A DNA stretch of 64,000 nt from Candidatus Terraquivivens ruidianensis (lineage in GTDB: Archaea; Thermoproteota; Nitrososphaeria_A; Caldarchaeales; Wolframiiraptoraceae). The stretch is from assembly GCA_023267975.1 (NCBI GenBank), contig JALNLA010000003.1, forward strand, positions 124,001 to 188,000, read 5' to 3'. Below, piece by piece: positions 17,511 through 25,207 of this stretch. Below the pieces are notes generated by a model that ran no database searches, was not told the DNA's origin, and saw only the letters and a list, made by a program, of their open reading frames with translations. Position 1 is the first letter of the stretch; the number at the start of each line of letters is the position of its first letter. Both the position numbers and the translations under genes were made by a program.

Positions 17511-18110
17511 AACGTTAACCTCCTTCTTTTTATTTGGTGAAGTTTTAAGCAACATGACAGATTGCGATACTTTTTAGCCCATAAAGATTTTTTGTTCTCT
17601 GTAATAGCATCTAAAGCCTCATCTTTCCTATATGGAGAAAGGCTCTACAGGAGGTATATCGTGACAATGTTCCGCGTCCAACCCAATTAGGAGCGGGTCG
17701 GTGGGGCTCATACCAAAATGGGTTCAGGTCATATTTTTTGTCCTGAGCACTTTTGTGGTTTATCCATTGCTGTTGTTTTAATTTTTTGGGTAGAATGCTT
17801 AGCGATGTTGTAGTTGACATGTTCATATGGCGCGGATTTGACTGGTTTCCTTTCGGTTTTAAAGTCTAGTATCTGTAATGTTTATGGTCAAAGGTTAAAG
17901 TTTTTTGAACAGTTGCGCGTATACATAAACAAGAGTAGAGAAAGCTGGAGACAAACATGCAAAGAACAGGCAGAAGCCCACCCAACACCACTACAACACA
18001 AAAACAACATTTAGTTGCAATTAAAAGAAGAATCAAGTTAGGGCAATATTCATTAAGGTTAACTTTGATTTGTTTTCATCTCTTGAGTTTCTGATGTTTT
18101 GGAAGTGGAA
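17511..18110. other. AT-rich gene-free region
   Basis: About 600 bases without a convincing gene. A plus-strand frame at 17814-18014 and a minus-strand frame at 17611-17826 exist, but both have unlikely composition and no recognisable domain. The drop in GC compared with the flanking housekeeping genes begins near here and continues through the nrpR-glutamate synthase block. Confidence 0.45.
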
Positions 18111-18116
18111 TGTTAA

Positions 18117-18127
18117 AAGTTTTTATA
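18117..18127 (+). promoter_or_regulatory. TATA promoter of nrpR
   Basis: The sequence GTTTTTATAAGT lies about 35 bases before the nrpR ATG and predicts a short leader. No clear GGAA-spacer-TTCC dyad of the methanogen NrpR type is visible around it. Confidence 0.5.
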
Positions 18128-18158
18128 AGTTATTGGGAGAATTCTCTTATGATGGTGT

Positions 18159-19139
18159 ATGGTTGAGTCTGTTGAGGTTTCTAGGCTGGAAATTGAGATA
18201 TTGAGGATTTTGAGCGAGTCGGCTGAGCCTGTCGGGTCGAGGTTGCTTCAGCGGGAGTTAGAGAAGAGGGGTTTCTTCCTGAGCGAGAGGACTGTGAGGT
18301 ATCACCTTCAATTGTTGGAATTGAAGGGTTTGGTTGCTGGACATGAGCGAAGCGGGAGAACTATAACTAGTCATGGATTGGCGGAGCTTAGCAGAGCTTT
18401 GGTTTCTAAGAGAGTTGGTTTTGTTATCACCCGTTTCTTGTCGATGGCTTATTCGGTTACGTATGATTATACTACTGATTCTGGGATGGTTGTTGCGAAT
18501 GTTTCTCTTGTGGATAAGTCTTTTTACGATAAAATGTTGGGGATAGTAAGGGATTTGCATGTTGCGAATTTGCTTTTGGCTCCTTACATTAAGGTTTTAG
18601 ATGAGAATGAAGAGTATCAGAATATTGTTGTTCCTGAAGGAAAGATTGGTCTTCTCACAATTTGCGATCTGACTGTGGACGGAGTGCTTATCCGTTTCGG
18701 GATTCCATTATTTTTTAAGTATGGCGGTTTGGTTCAAATGGTAAATGGTAAACCTTTACGTTTTGTTGATATGATATCCTATGAGGGGACAACAATTTCT
18801 CCGCTTGAGCTTTTCGTTAGAAGCAATCAGACTTCTGTTTTGAAGGTTGTTAAAACTGGATCTGGAGTTTTACCCGTAGGTATGAGGGAGATTGTGGCTG
18901 AAGCTAGGGAAAGAACGCATAAAATTATTTCGGCGTTGAAGGATAAGGGGTGGGGAGGCGTTTTGGCTTTTGGTGTTCCAAACGAGCCTGTGCTAGGCGT
19001 GCCAGTATCCATGGACAGATTCGGGTTATGTATGATCGGCGGCCTTGCCTTGGCAGCAGCCCTTTTAGAGGGAGGGGCGAAAATTGAAACTTTTGCTTCT
19101 CGCTGTTTGGTTCCCATTGAGGAAATGAAAAAGATATGA
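18159..19139 (+). CDS. nrpR: Nitrogen-regulatory repressor NrpR, single-domain form
   Basis: The 326-residue protein has an N-terminal winged helix (residues about 8-75: ILRILSESAEPVGSRLL, FFLSERTVRYHLQLLELKGLV) followed by one DUF128/NRD ligand-binding domain (about 90-325). In methanogens NrpR represses nitrogen-assimilation genes and is released by 2-oxoglutarate; some have two such domains, this one has one. The adjacent, tail-to-tail glutamate synthase operon gives it an obvious target. Codon use is AT-rich (many GTT, TTG, TCT) compared with neighbouring housekeeping genes, which suggests transfer from another archaeon. Confidence 0.88.
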   Translation: MVESVEVSRLEIEILRILSESAEPVGSRLLQRELEKRGFFLSERTVRYHLQLLELKGLVAGHERSGRTITSHGLAELSRALVSKRVGFVITRFLSMAYSVTYDYTTDSGMVVANVSLVDKSFYDKMLGIVRDLHVANLLLAPYIKVLDENEEYQNIVVPEGKIGLLTICDLTVDGVLIRFGIPLFFKYGGLVQMVNGKPLRFVDMISYEGTTISPLELFVRSNQTSVLKVVKTGSGVLPVGMREIVAEARERTHKIISALKDKGWGGVLAFGVPNEPVLGVPVSMDRFGLCMIGGLALAAALLEGGAKIETFASRCLVPIEEMKKI

Positions 19140-19189
19140 TGTATCACCGAAATAAAGATGAAATGTGTCTGTTTAATGGTTTGAAATGT

Positions 19190-19355
19190 ATGCATTCTTT
19201 TTCCAGCTTCTATGACTTTTATGACCGAAGCGGCTCCGCTTACCACGTTGCCTTCTGCGAAAATTCCGTTTGCTGCTACGATTGTGTTGGGTGTGTGTTT
19301 CGTTGCAATAATAACTGTTTCTGCGCTGTAGAGGAATTCTGAGCCTTGCTCTTAT
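19190..19355 (-). pseudogene. Remnant of a GltD-like FAD oxidoreductase (C-terminus only)
   Basis: The minus strand encodes, in one frame, GSEFLYSAETVIIATKHTPN and then GIFAEGNVVSGAASVIK and VIEAGKRM. This is the conserved end of the NADPH-dependent glutamate synthase small subunit family: the second dinucleotide-domain strand, then the FAD-binding G(D/N)VV-x-G-x-(A/S)-x-V motif and the xAGKR helix. Upstream in the same frame there is a stop (about 19356-19358), and the rest of the enzyme is missing. It directly follows the glutamate synthase operon on the same strand, where an intact gltD would be expected. Confidence 0.62.
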
Positions 19356-19426
19356 GATCTCGCCTTATGTCGACAACTCTTCCAACAACTTTTCTCTGAT
19401 AGAATGTGCAAACCCGTTTTAGATTC

Positions 19427-20203
19427 TTAAGTGTAAAGTCTTCCATAAGGCCTATGGGATACCGGCACTATTTTTGTAAACTCCTGTTTTATTATCTTAC
19501 TAGAATTGAAATTGAAAAGATCGCAGAACTGTTTGACTAGTTCACAGATAACTCGCAAATCGTTTTCGTCGATATCCATCATTTTGGCGCCTTTCCCAAG
19601 ATGGGTGATTTTTCCTCGTACGTATATGACCCCACCGTGCATCCCAGTACCTATAAACCTTGTTTCGTGTCGCCTACTTTCATCTAGTCCTAGAAGGAGA
19701 ATTATGCCTCCTGCCATGTATTCTCCTATAAAATCTCCCGCGCATCCGCCGATGACTAAAGTTGGAGCGGTTCGGTAGCCTTTCATGTGAATACCAGCGC
19801 GGTATCCAACATCGTCGCGTATGAAAATTTTGCCTCCTCTCATGGAGTAACCGACAATGTCGCCTGCATGTCCGTAAACGGCTATTAATCCGTCATTCAT
19901 GGTGTTACCGCAGCCGTCTCCAACGTTTCCATAAACGTACATGTTTGGACCATTCATGAAAATTCCAAGATCATTTCCAGGGGTTCCATAAACCTTAAAC
20001 GTGATGTCCCCGCTTAAGCCTGCCCCTATGTAACGTTGACCATAAACATTATATAAATTGAGTCCTTTAAATCCTTTCTTAACAAGATCTCTTATTAATG
20101 CGTTAAGTTCATAAGAGCGCATTTCCAAGGCGTTAACGCCAATAGCGCCTTCTTCAATCTTTAAACGTGAAAGCTCCTTTAAGGTTTCGGTAGGTGTTTC
20201 CAT
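19427..20203 (-). CDS. Glutamate synthase GXGXG-domain subunit
   Basis: The 258-residue protein is the stand-alone form of the C-terminal beta-helix domain of the glutamate synthase large subunit. It shows the repeating G-x-x-x-G pattern (GINGxS-like turns; YGNVGDGCGNTMNDG, YGHAGDIVGYSMRGG, GGCAGDFIGEYMAGG). In archaea the large subunit is often split into three genes: amidotransferase, FMN/Fe-S synthase and this domain. It is the last gene of that operon, 18 bases after the synthase gene, and is followed by a decayed GltD-like gene. Confidence 0.9.
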   Translation of the reverse strand: METPTETLKELSRLKIEEGAIGVNALEMRSYELNALIRDLVKKGFKGLNLYNVYGQRYIGAGLSGDITFKVYGTPGNDLGIFMNGPNMYVYGNVGDGCGNTMNDGLIAVYGHAGDIVGYSMRGGKIFIRDDVGYRAGIHMKGYRTAPTLVIGGCAGDFIGEYMAGGIILLLGLDESRRHETRFIGTGMHGGVIYVRGKITHLGKGAKMMDIDENDLRVICELVKQFCDLFNFNSSKIIKQEFTKIVPVSHRPYGRLYT

Positions 20204-20221
20204 GACGAGATATTGCCTCCT

Positions 20222-21730
20222 TCACCTACCCGCGGGTTTAATATTCAAAATTCTAAGCTCACTTTCGCTTAATCCGATGCCTCTTAATTGTTCACGGTTT
20301 CCACGTAGGCTTTCAATGGAGTTTATACCCATCCCGCCAAGCATTTCCTTGATTTCTATACCCCATGCGTTGAGGAGATTAATTAGTCTACGTGAGGCCT
20401 CTTCCGGGTTAAGTCTTTTTGAGATTTCAGGGTCTGTGGTGGCTATACCCCATGGGCATTTTCCAGTGTAACATCTTTGGCACACGGTGCAGCCCATGGC
20501 TACTAGAGCAGCCGTACCTATATAAACAGCGTCAGCACCGAGGGCAATGGCCTTGACCACGTCGGCGCTGCTTCTGATGCTTCCAGAGGCTACTATGGAT
20601 ACTTCATTTCGGATGCCTTCATTTCGAAGCCGTTCATCCACGCTGGCTAAAGCGAACTCGATGGGTATGCCTACGTTATCCCTTATAACCTTCGGGGCTG
20701 CACCTGTAGCGCCCAAAACACCGTCTATTACGATGATGTCGGCACCGCTACGGGCTATGCCGCTTGCTATTGCGGCCGTATTATGAACAGCCGCTATCTT
20801 CACGGCCACTGGTTTGGCATATCCTGTTGCCTCTTTCAAGGCGTAAACAAGCTGTTTCAGGTCCTCGATTGAGTATATGTCGTGGTGTGGAGCGGGAGAT
20901 AAAGCGTCTGTGCCAACAGGTATCATTCGCATTTCAGCAATTTCCTTGCCCACTTTCTCCCCTGGCAGGTGTCCGCCTATCCCCGGTTTGGCTCCTTGTC
21001 CTATTTTAATTTCAATCGCTGCGCCGATGTTAAGGTATTCTGGGTGGACGCCAAAGCGTCCAGAAGCCACTTGAACTATTAAGTGATCTCCATACCTGTA
21101 TAGATTTGGGTGCAGTCCGCCTTCTCCACAGTTGAAGTATGTTCCGCATTCTACAGCGGCTCTTGCTAAGGCTTCCTGCACATTTAGGTTTACGGCTCCG
21201 TAGGATATGGCAGCGAACATCACAGGAATTTCGAGGCAAAGTTGCGGTGTGAGTTCTGTTTTTAAAACGACTTCGCCGGTTAACGCTAGTTCTACCTGCT
21301 TGCTTTTTTTGCCAAGGTATGTCCGTATTTCGATGGGTTCCCTTAAGGGGTCGATGGATGGGTTAGTTACTTGGCTTGCATTTAGCAACAGTTTATCCCA
21401 GTATGTTAAGTTGGGCTTGTCGCATCCCATGCCAGTTAATATGGCTCTCCCCGTTTCAGCTTGTTTCTTAACAGCCGTTATGACTTCGCTTGTCCAGTGG
21501 TGGTTTTTGCGGTACGATACCAAATTTTTCCTGATAATTATAGCATGTTTTGGACAGAAAAACACGCATCTTTGACAGTTTACACAATTCTCATCCCTAC
21601 TAAGCATACAATCTTCTTTCTCGTCATAGTAGTGAACACCATATGTGCATTGTTGGATACAAACCTTGCATTTATTGCATAGTTTCACATCCCTTTTAAC
21701 GATGTATTCGGGCGGGAGATACGTTTTCAT
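20222..21730 (-). CDS. Glutamate synthase FMN/iron-sulfur subunit
   Basis: The 502-residue protein starts with two ferredoxin-type clusters (CNKCKVCIQQC and CVNCQRCVFFCP, residues about 18-60), then the FMN-binding TIM barrel of the GltB central domain (from about 150: GGLHPNLYRYGDHLIVQVASGRFG in pieces, GQGAKPGIGGHLPG, SPAPHHDIYSIEDL, IVIDGVLGATGAAP). A [3Fe-4S] motif CTVCQRCYTGKCP is near residue 420. It makes two glutamates from 2-oxoglutarate and ammonia delivered by the amidotransferase subunit. The N-terminal ferredoxin domain suggests reduced ferredoxin can be the donor, which fits the loss of the NAD(P)H-type GltD partner. Confidence 0.92.
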   Translation of the reverse strand: MKTYLPPEYIVKRDVKLCNKCKVCIQQCTYGVHYYDEKEDCMLSRDENCVNCQRCVFFCPKHAIIIRKNLVSYRKNHHWTSEVITAVKKQAETGRAILTGMGCDKPNLTYWDKLLLNASQVTNPSIDPLREPIEIRTYLGKKSKQVELALTGEVVLKTELTPQLCLEIPVMFAAISYGAVNLNVQEALARAAVECGTYFNCGEGGLHPNLYRYGDHLIVQVASGRFGVHPEYLNIGAAIEIKIGQGAKPGIGGHLPGEKVGKEIAEMRMIPVGTDALSPAPHHDIYSIEDLKQLVYALKEATGYAKPVAVKIAAVHNTAAIASGIARSGADIIVIDGVLGATGAAPKVIRDNVGIPIEFALASVDERLRNEGIRNEVSIVASGSIRSSADVVKAIALGADAVYIGTAALVAMGCTVCQRCYTGKCPWGIATTDPEISKRLNPEEASRRLINLLNAWGIEIKEMLGGMGINSIESLRGNREQLRGIGLSESELRILNIKPAGR

Positions 21731-21740
21731 AGCTACTCTC

Positions 21741-22889
21741 CTAACGCATCGTTGCCAATTGAAGCCTCACGAATGCAGGTGCTTTAACCATGCCTACCAC
21801 AATTTCTCCACCAGTAAGATTCCAAACTTTATCTAAAGTAGGTTGCACAACACGTATTGCAGCCTCTTCAGACGATAGATATAGGAAGCTTCCCCCCATA
21901 CCGGCTGTTAACGGCCTTAACTTCATCCGATCTGGTAACCCAATCATTTGGCCCTGTCGAGCAACGATGAGAGAGAAAGGTCCGTTCATTAATAATCCGC
22001 TGTAGGTTTGCCTTAAGGCTGTTAAAAGCTGCTTCTGTTTTTGCTGCATTTGGTCGATTTCGTCCCAGAAGGGAGGCGTTAAAATTTTTGGCACTAACTC
22101 TAATGGGATTTTATGTTTCCTCACCAGAAGGTCAAATGCGTAGGTAAGCACTTCAGTATCCGTTTGCATTGTGCACTTATAACCATAAGCTTCTAGAAAG
22201 CGGCGATTAGCGCCATATGATGAAAGCTCCCCGTTATGGGCAACGGTCCAATCTAAGAGGCTGAATGGATGGGCTCCTCCCCACCAACCCGGAGTGTTTG
22301 TGGGATATCTACTGTGACAGATCCACATGTAACCCTCATACTCTTCAAGGCAGAAGTATTCCGCAATGTCTTCGGGATAACCTACCCCTTTAAACACACC
22401 CATGTTTTTGCCGCTTGAGAAGATTAAGGCCTTGCCTCTCTCTGACACGTTTATCCTCATCACATTTTTCATTACGTAATCATCTTCCGTGATCTTTTCC
22501 TCGTTCACTTTTGACGTATTAGGTTCAACAAAGTACCTCCATGTTAACGGCGGATTCGAAACTTTGGCCTCTTTTGTTGGGAGCTCCTCGCTAAGGACCA
22601 CTCTAAATTCTTCTTCCAGAGATTTTTCTACCCTTCTTTTAGCTTGACGGTTCAAATACATCACGTGGAAGGCGTAAAGTTCTTTATGATCAGGATAAAT
22701 GCCATATACCGCGAAGCCGGCTCCTAGACCGTTTCCCCTCTCCCGCATATTGGATATGGCTTTGAGGGGATCTTTGAAGGGGAATCTTGTTCCTTCGATA
22801 TTAATCATTCCGAAAAGTGCACATGCATCTATGTTCTTGTCGTCCTTGTATGGATTATTGACTTGACTTAACGGCCTCACCGCTACCAC
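21741..22889 (-). CDS. Glutamate synthase amidotransferase (class II GATase) subunit
   Basis: The 382-residue protein carries the N-terminal-nucleophile glutaminase domain. The catalytic cysteine is in DACALFGM (about residue 23), so a propeptide of about 22 residues would be removed. Other class II GATase marks include GxGLGAGFAVYG, WICHSRYPTNTPG and WTVAHNGELSSYG. It releases ammonia from glutamine for the FMN subunit encoded 10 bases downstream. The start is a GTG at 22889. It is the first gene of the three-gene operon. Confidence 0.9.
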   Translation of the reverse strand: MVAVRPLSQVNNPYKDDKNIDACALFGMINIEGTRFPFKDPLKAISNMRERGNGLGAGFAVYGIYPDHKELYAFHVMYLNRQAKRRVEKSLEEEFRVVLSEELPTKEAKVSNPPLTWRYFVEPNTSKVNEEKITEDDYVMKNVMRINVSERGKALIFSSGKNMGVFKGVGYPEDIAEYFCLEEYEGYMWICHSRYPTNTPGWWGGAHPFSLLDWTVAHNGELSSYGANRRFLEAYGYKCTMQTDTEVLTYAFDLLVRKHKIPLELVPKILTPPFWDEIDQMQQKQKQLLTALRQTYSGLLMNGPFSLIVARQGQMIGLPDRMKLRPLTAGMGGSFLYLSSEEAAIRVVQPTLDKVWNLTGGEIVVGMVKAPAFVRLQLATMR

Positions 22890-22994
22890 CTAAATATTTC
22901 AGAATAGACGTAGAGAGTTCAAATGCGAGGAGTTTACATGAATTTGGAACGGCGCATGCACCCCCTCAAATATGGTTGTAGGTAACCTATTGCC

Positions 22995-23006
22995 GATATA
23001 TTTAAG
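22995..23006 (-). promoter_or_regulatory. TATA promoter of the glutamate synthase operon
   Basis: On the minus strand CGAAACGCTTAAATATAT is a good BRE plus TATA box. It lies about 105 bases before the GTG start, leaving a leader of roughly 85 bases. I see no clear NrpR dyad in the leader. Confidence 0.5.
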
Positions 23007-23103
23007 CGTTTCGGAAATACAGCCCTAAACTAAAATTTAGGCGCGAATGGTTGCGGGCAGTTTATGGGTTATGCCATAGAGTATTCTTACAACTTACGGT
23101 ATT

Positions 23104-23400
23104 TCACTGGTTATCCTCGTTAAGATTCTTTCCAAGAATGAAGACAGGCATCCGTCCGTCATGGTAGGGATTAGGAACTCTCAATCGCTTCAAGTCTTCC
23201 ACAGTTTTCACTGGATAAGAAGTTACTATAGGAAGAGCTGATCGATATAACTAATTTTACATCCGCAGGCCTTTTACATCTAAGCTCATGTCGGCTGTCA
23301 GGCAAATAGTATCTAACCCCATTTCTTCGACAGTGAATTTCATTGCTTTGAAATATAATTTGGCATCATGCAAGTCCTCGCTAATTGCATCCCTGACTCG
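23104..23400 (-). pseudogene. Broken UroD-family (MtaA/MtbA-like) methyltransferase
   Basis: One continuous minus-strand frame reads VRDAISEDLHDAKLYFKAMK, VEEMGLDTICLTADMSLDVKG, then two in-frame stops, then LPIVTSYPVKTVEDLKRLRV and PNPYHDGRMPVFILG. This matches the core of the uroporphyrinogen decarboxylase superfamily: the (D/E)xGxD...DxSLEA region, the YPVKTxEDLxKLxxP motif and DPxxDGRMP. The N-terminal third and the C-terminal half are missing, and at its 5' end the frame runs into tRNA-Arg. Family members include methylamine/methanol:corrinoid-CoM methyltransferases. It is clearly not functional. Confidence 0.65.
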
Positions 23401-23417
23401 AAAACAAAAAAAGGATG

Positions 23418-23492
23418 CGGGCCCGGTGGGATTTGAACCCACGACCTACGGCTTAGGAGGCCGCCGCCCCATCCATTCTAGGCCACGGGCCC
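23418..23492 (-). tRNA. tRNA-Arg (CCU)
   Basis: The minus strand folds as acceptor GGGCCCG/CGGGCCC, D arm GCCT/GGGC, anticodon arm GCGGC-CTCCTAA-GCCGT (anticodon CCU) and T arm GTGGG-TTCAAAT-CCCAC, with discriminator G. No intron and no encoded CCA. It marks the right edge of the AT-rich accessory stretch. Confidence 0.95.
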
Positions 23493-23542
23493 AAAATTTT
23501 TAAGAGGATGATGCGTATTTAAACGTAAACCAAAGGTTAAGA

Positions 23543-24289
23543 ATGATGCTCGTAGACGTGCACTGCCACCTGACCGACGGAGCCATGAGGGCAACGTTGG
23601 CAGACGTTATAAAGAATGCAAAGGAGTCAGGAGTAGCCGTAATCGTAACTTCTGGGCTTGGGTACGAGGATTGCTTGAAAGCCTTGGAGATATCCGACTA
23701 TAGGATGATATTTCCATCCTTTGGAATAATGCCATACGAGCTTGAGGGGTACGAAAGCGTGCTAAATCTAATAGAGAAGAACGCGAAGAGAATCGTTGCT
23801 ATAGGCGAAGTAGGCCTTGACTTCCATATAAGCGTCAGGTCAAACAAAGAGTTGCAAAGAAAAGTCTTCAAAGAATTCATAGATTTATCCCTGAGCTTAG
23901 ACCTTCCGCTGATAGTCCATTCGAGAAGCGCTGGAAAGCATGCGCTGGAGATGCTAGTAGAGTGTGGTGCAAAGGATGCGATAATGCACGCATTCGACGG
24001 TTCCGCATCCCATTCTCTAATAGGAATCGAAAGGGGTTATTTCTTCAGCATACCACCATCTGTCGTTAGAAGCGTCCAGAAACAGAAGCTCGTGAAGAAG
24101 ATACCCTTGGATAATATCTTGCTCGAGTCAGACTCTCCAGCCTTGTCTCCTGTTCCCGGCGAGGTGAACCTTCCATCTAACGTAAGGATATCTGCCGAGG
24201 CGGTGAGCAGGATAAAATGCATACCGTTGGAGAAGGTAGAGGAGGTCACGACCGAGAACGCCATGAGGGTGCTTAGGATAAGGGCATAG
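23543..24289 (+). CDS. tatD: TatD-family metal-dependent hydrolase
   Basis: The 248-residue TIM-barrel protein has the TatD metal sites in order: VHCH (H7, H9), IGEVGLDF (about 90), PLIVHSR (about 128), AFDGS and LLESDSPAL near the C-terminus. TatD enzymes are Mg-dependent 3'-5' exonucleases acting on DNA and RNA. Two ATGs stand in tandem (23543 and 23546). A TATA-like GTATTTAAACG at about 23514-23523 suggests a leaderless mRNA. It is followed by S25e. Confidence 0.88.
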   Translation: MMLVDVHCHLTDGAMRATLADVIKNAKESGVAVIVTSGLGYEDCLKALEISDYRMIFPSFGIMPYELEGYESVLNLIEKNAKRIVAIGEVGLDFHISVRSNKELQRKVFKEFIDLSLSLDLPLIVHSRSAGKHALEMLVECGAKDAIMHAFDGSASHSLIGIERGYFFSIPPSVVRSVQKQKLVKKIPLDNILLESDSPALSPVPGEVNLPSNVRISAEAVSRIKCIPLEKVEEVTTENAMRVLRIRA

Positions 24290-24430
24290 GGGCTTTAAGG
24301 GTCTATGTGGTCGCGAGGCATCTGGCATATTACAGTCTTAAGCTCCGCCCTTTCAAGCTGTAATAGGAGGTGCGCGCGAGAACAATACTTAATAGCACCT
24401 CTAAGCCCTTCATCAAAAGGGTAAGTCGCC

Positions 24431-24820
24431 TTGGGAGGACCCAAGAAGCCCACGATGTCCCAAGCCGAGAAGAGACAGACAAAGCAACAACCACAAAAGA
24501 CCGAGAAGAAGGAGTCAGTACAAGAGAAGTATGCGGCCAGCATAGCCCTACCGGACGAGAGGGATGTCGTCAACTACATCAGGAGCATGAAGTATGCAAC
24601 GCCCTACCTGCTGTCCGAGAAGTACGGAATCAGGCTGTCAGTTGCGAAGGGCTTGCTGAACAGCTTAGCTTCGAAAGGCCTGGTTATGCCGATAGTCGGC
24701 GATAGCAGGTTAAGAATATTTGCGCCGACGCAGGCAGCCGCGGAACCTAGCAAAACTTCGGAGGCAGCAAAGCCATCCGTACCAGCTGAGGCAAAGCCTA
24801 AGGCTAAAAAGAAGAAGTAA
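24431..24820 (+). CDS. rps25e: Ribosomal protein S25e
   Basis: The 129-residue protein has the S25e winged-helix core (KYATPYLLSEKYGIRLSVAKG, LLNSLASKGLVMPIVGDSRL) with a basic N-terminus (GGPKKPTMSQAEKRQTK) and an Ala/Pro/Lys-rich C-terminal tail longer than in many relatives. The start is a TTG at 24431, giving the family's usual MGGxKKP beginning. S25e occurs in TACK archaea and eukaryotes but is missing from most Euryarchaeota, so it is a useful marker for the origin of this window. Confidence 0.92.
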   Translation: MGGPKKPTMSQAEKRQTKQQPQKTEKKESVQEKYAASIALPDERDVVNYIRSMKYATPYLLSEKYGIRLSVAKGLLNSLASKGLVMPIVGDSRLRIFAPTQAAAEPSKTSEAAKPSVPAEAKPKAKKKK

Positions 24821-24828
24821 ATAATCTA

Positions 24829-25200
24829 CTACTTCTTGATAACCCTTACCTTGGCACCAGCCCTCGTCTTCGCAAGCGCGGTTAAGTCGCCATATAGCTT
24901 TCCGACCTTTACTGTCTGGGCATAGGGCTTAGCTTTCTTAAAGACGAAACCTAGAGCACCGGCCGGAGGCCAGAAAATCATATCGCCATGCTCCACGTTT
25001 TCCACTGGCTTCTCAGCACCCCTAGCTACGCGGGTCTCTATGTAGACCGCGTAGTCCCAAAGTCCAGCCATACCTTCTATTGGTAGGAGTCTTGCGAGCT
25101 CGGTCACGGTTGCTGGTGCCAAAAATTTTATCAGCTCAGCCTCATACTCGCCCACGCCCTCGACCCAAACCCTTACGGGGAGTCTTACTGGAACCGACAT
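24829..25200 (-). CDS. Cyclophilin-like fold protein (PF04126 type)
   Basis: The 123-residue protein matches the archaeal cyclophilin-like family: LPVRVWVEGVGEYEAEL near the start, YVIYIET-like strand (YAVYIETRV), HGDMIFWPPAGALGFVF in the middle and a VKVGKLYGDLTAL ending. The fold is shared with peptidyl-prolyl isomerases, but the catalytic residues of true cyclophilins are not evident, so activity is unknown. It lies 7 bases after apgM on the same strand and is probably co-transcribed with it. Confidence 0.75.
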   Translation of the reverse strand: MSVPVRLPVRVWVEGVGEYEAELIKFLAPATVTELARLLPIEGMAGLWDYAVYIETRVARGAEKPVENVEHGDMIFWPPAGALGFVFKKAKPYAQTVKVGKLYGDLTALAKTRAGAKVRVIKK

Positions 25201-25207
25201 GGCCAGT

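Noticed and set aside
17611-18014. Possible transposase remnant
   Set aside because: I looked for TnpB and DDE motifs in all frames and found none; only weak composition hints.
22890-23040. NrpR operator (GGAA-spacer-TTCC) upstream of glutamate synthase
   Set aside because: Single GGAAC and TTTCC segments occur, but no dyad with the right spacing.
23257-23442. Minus-strand frame as a DDE transposase fragment
   Set aside because: The first impression failed: the frame continues past two stops into YPVKTVEDL...DGRMP, which fits the UroD family instead.
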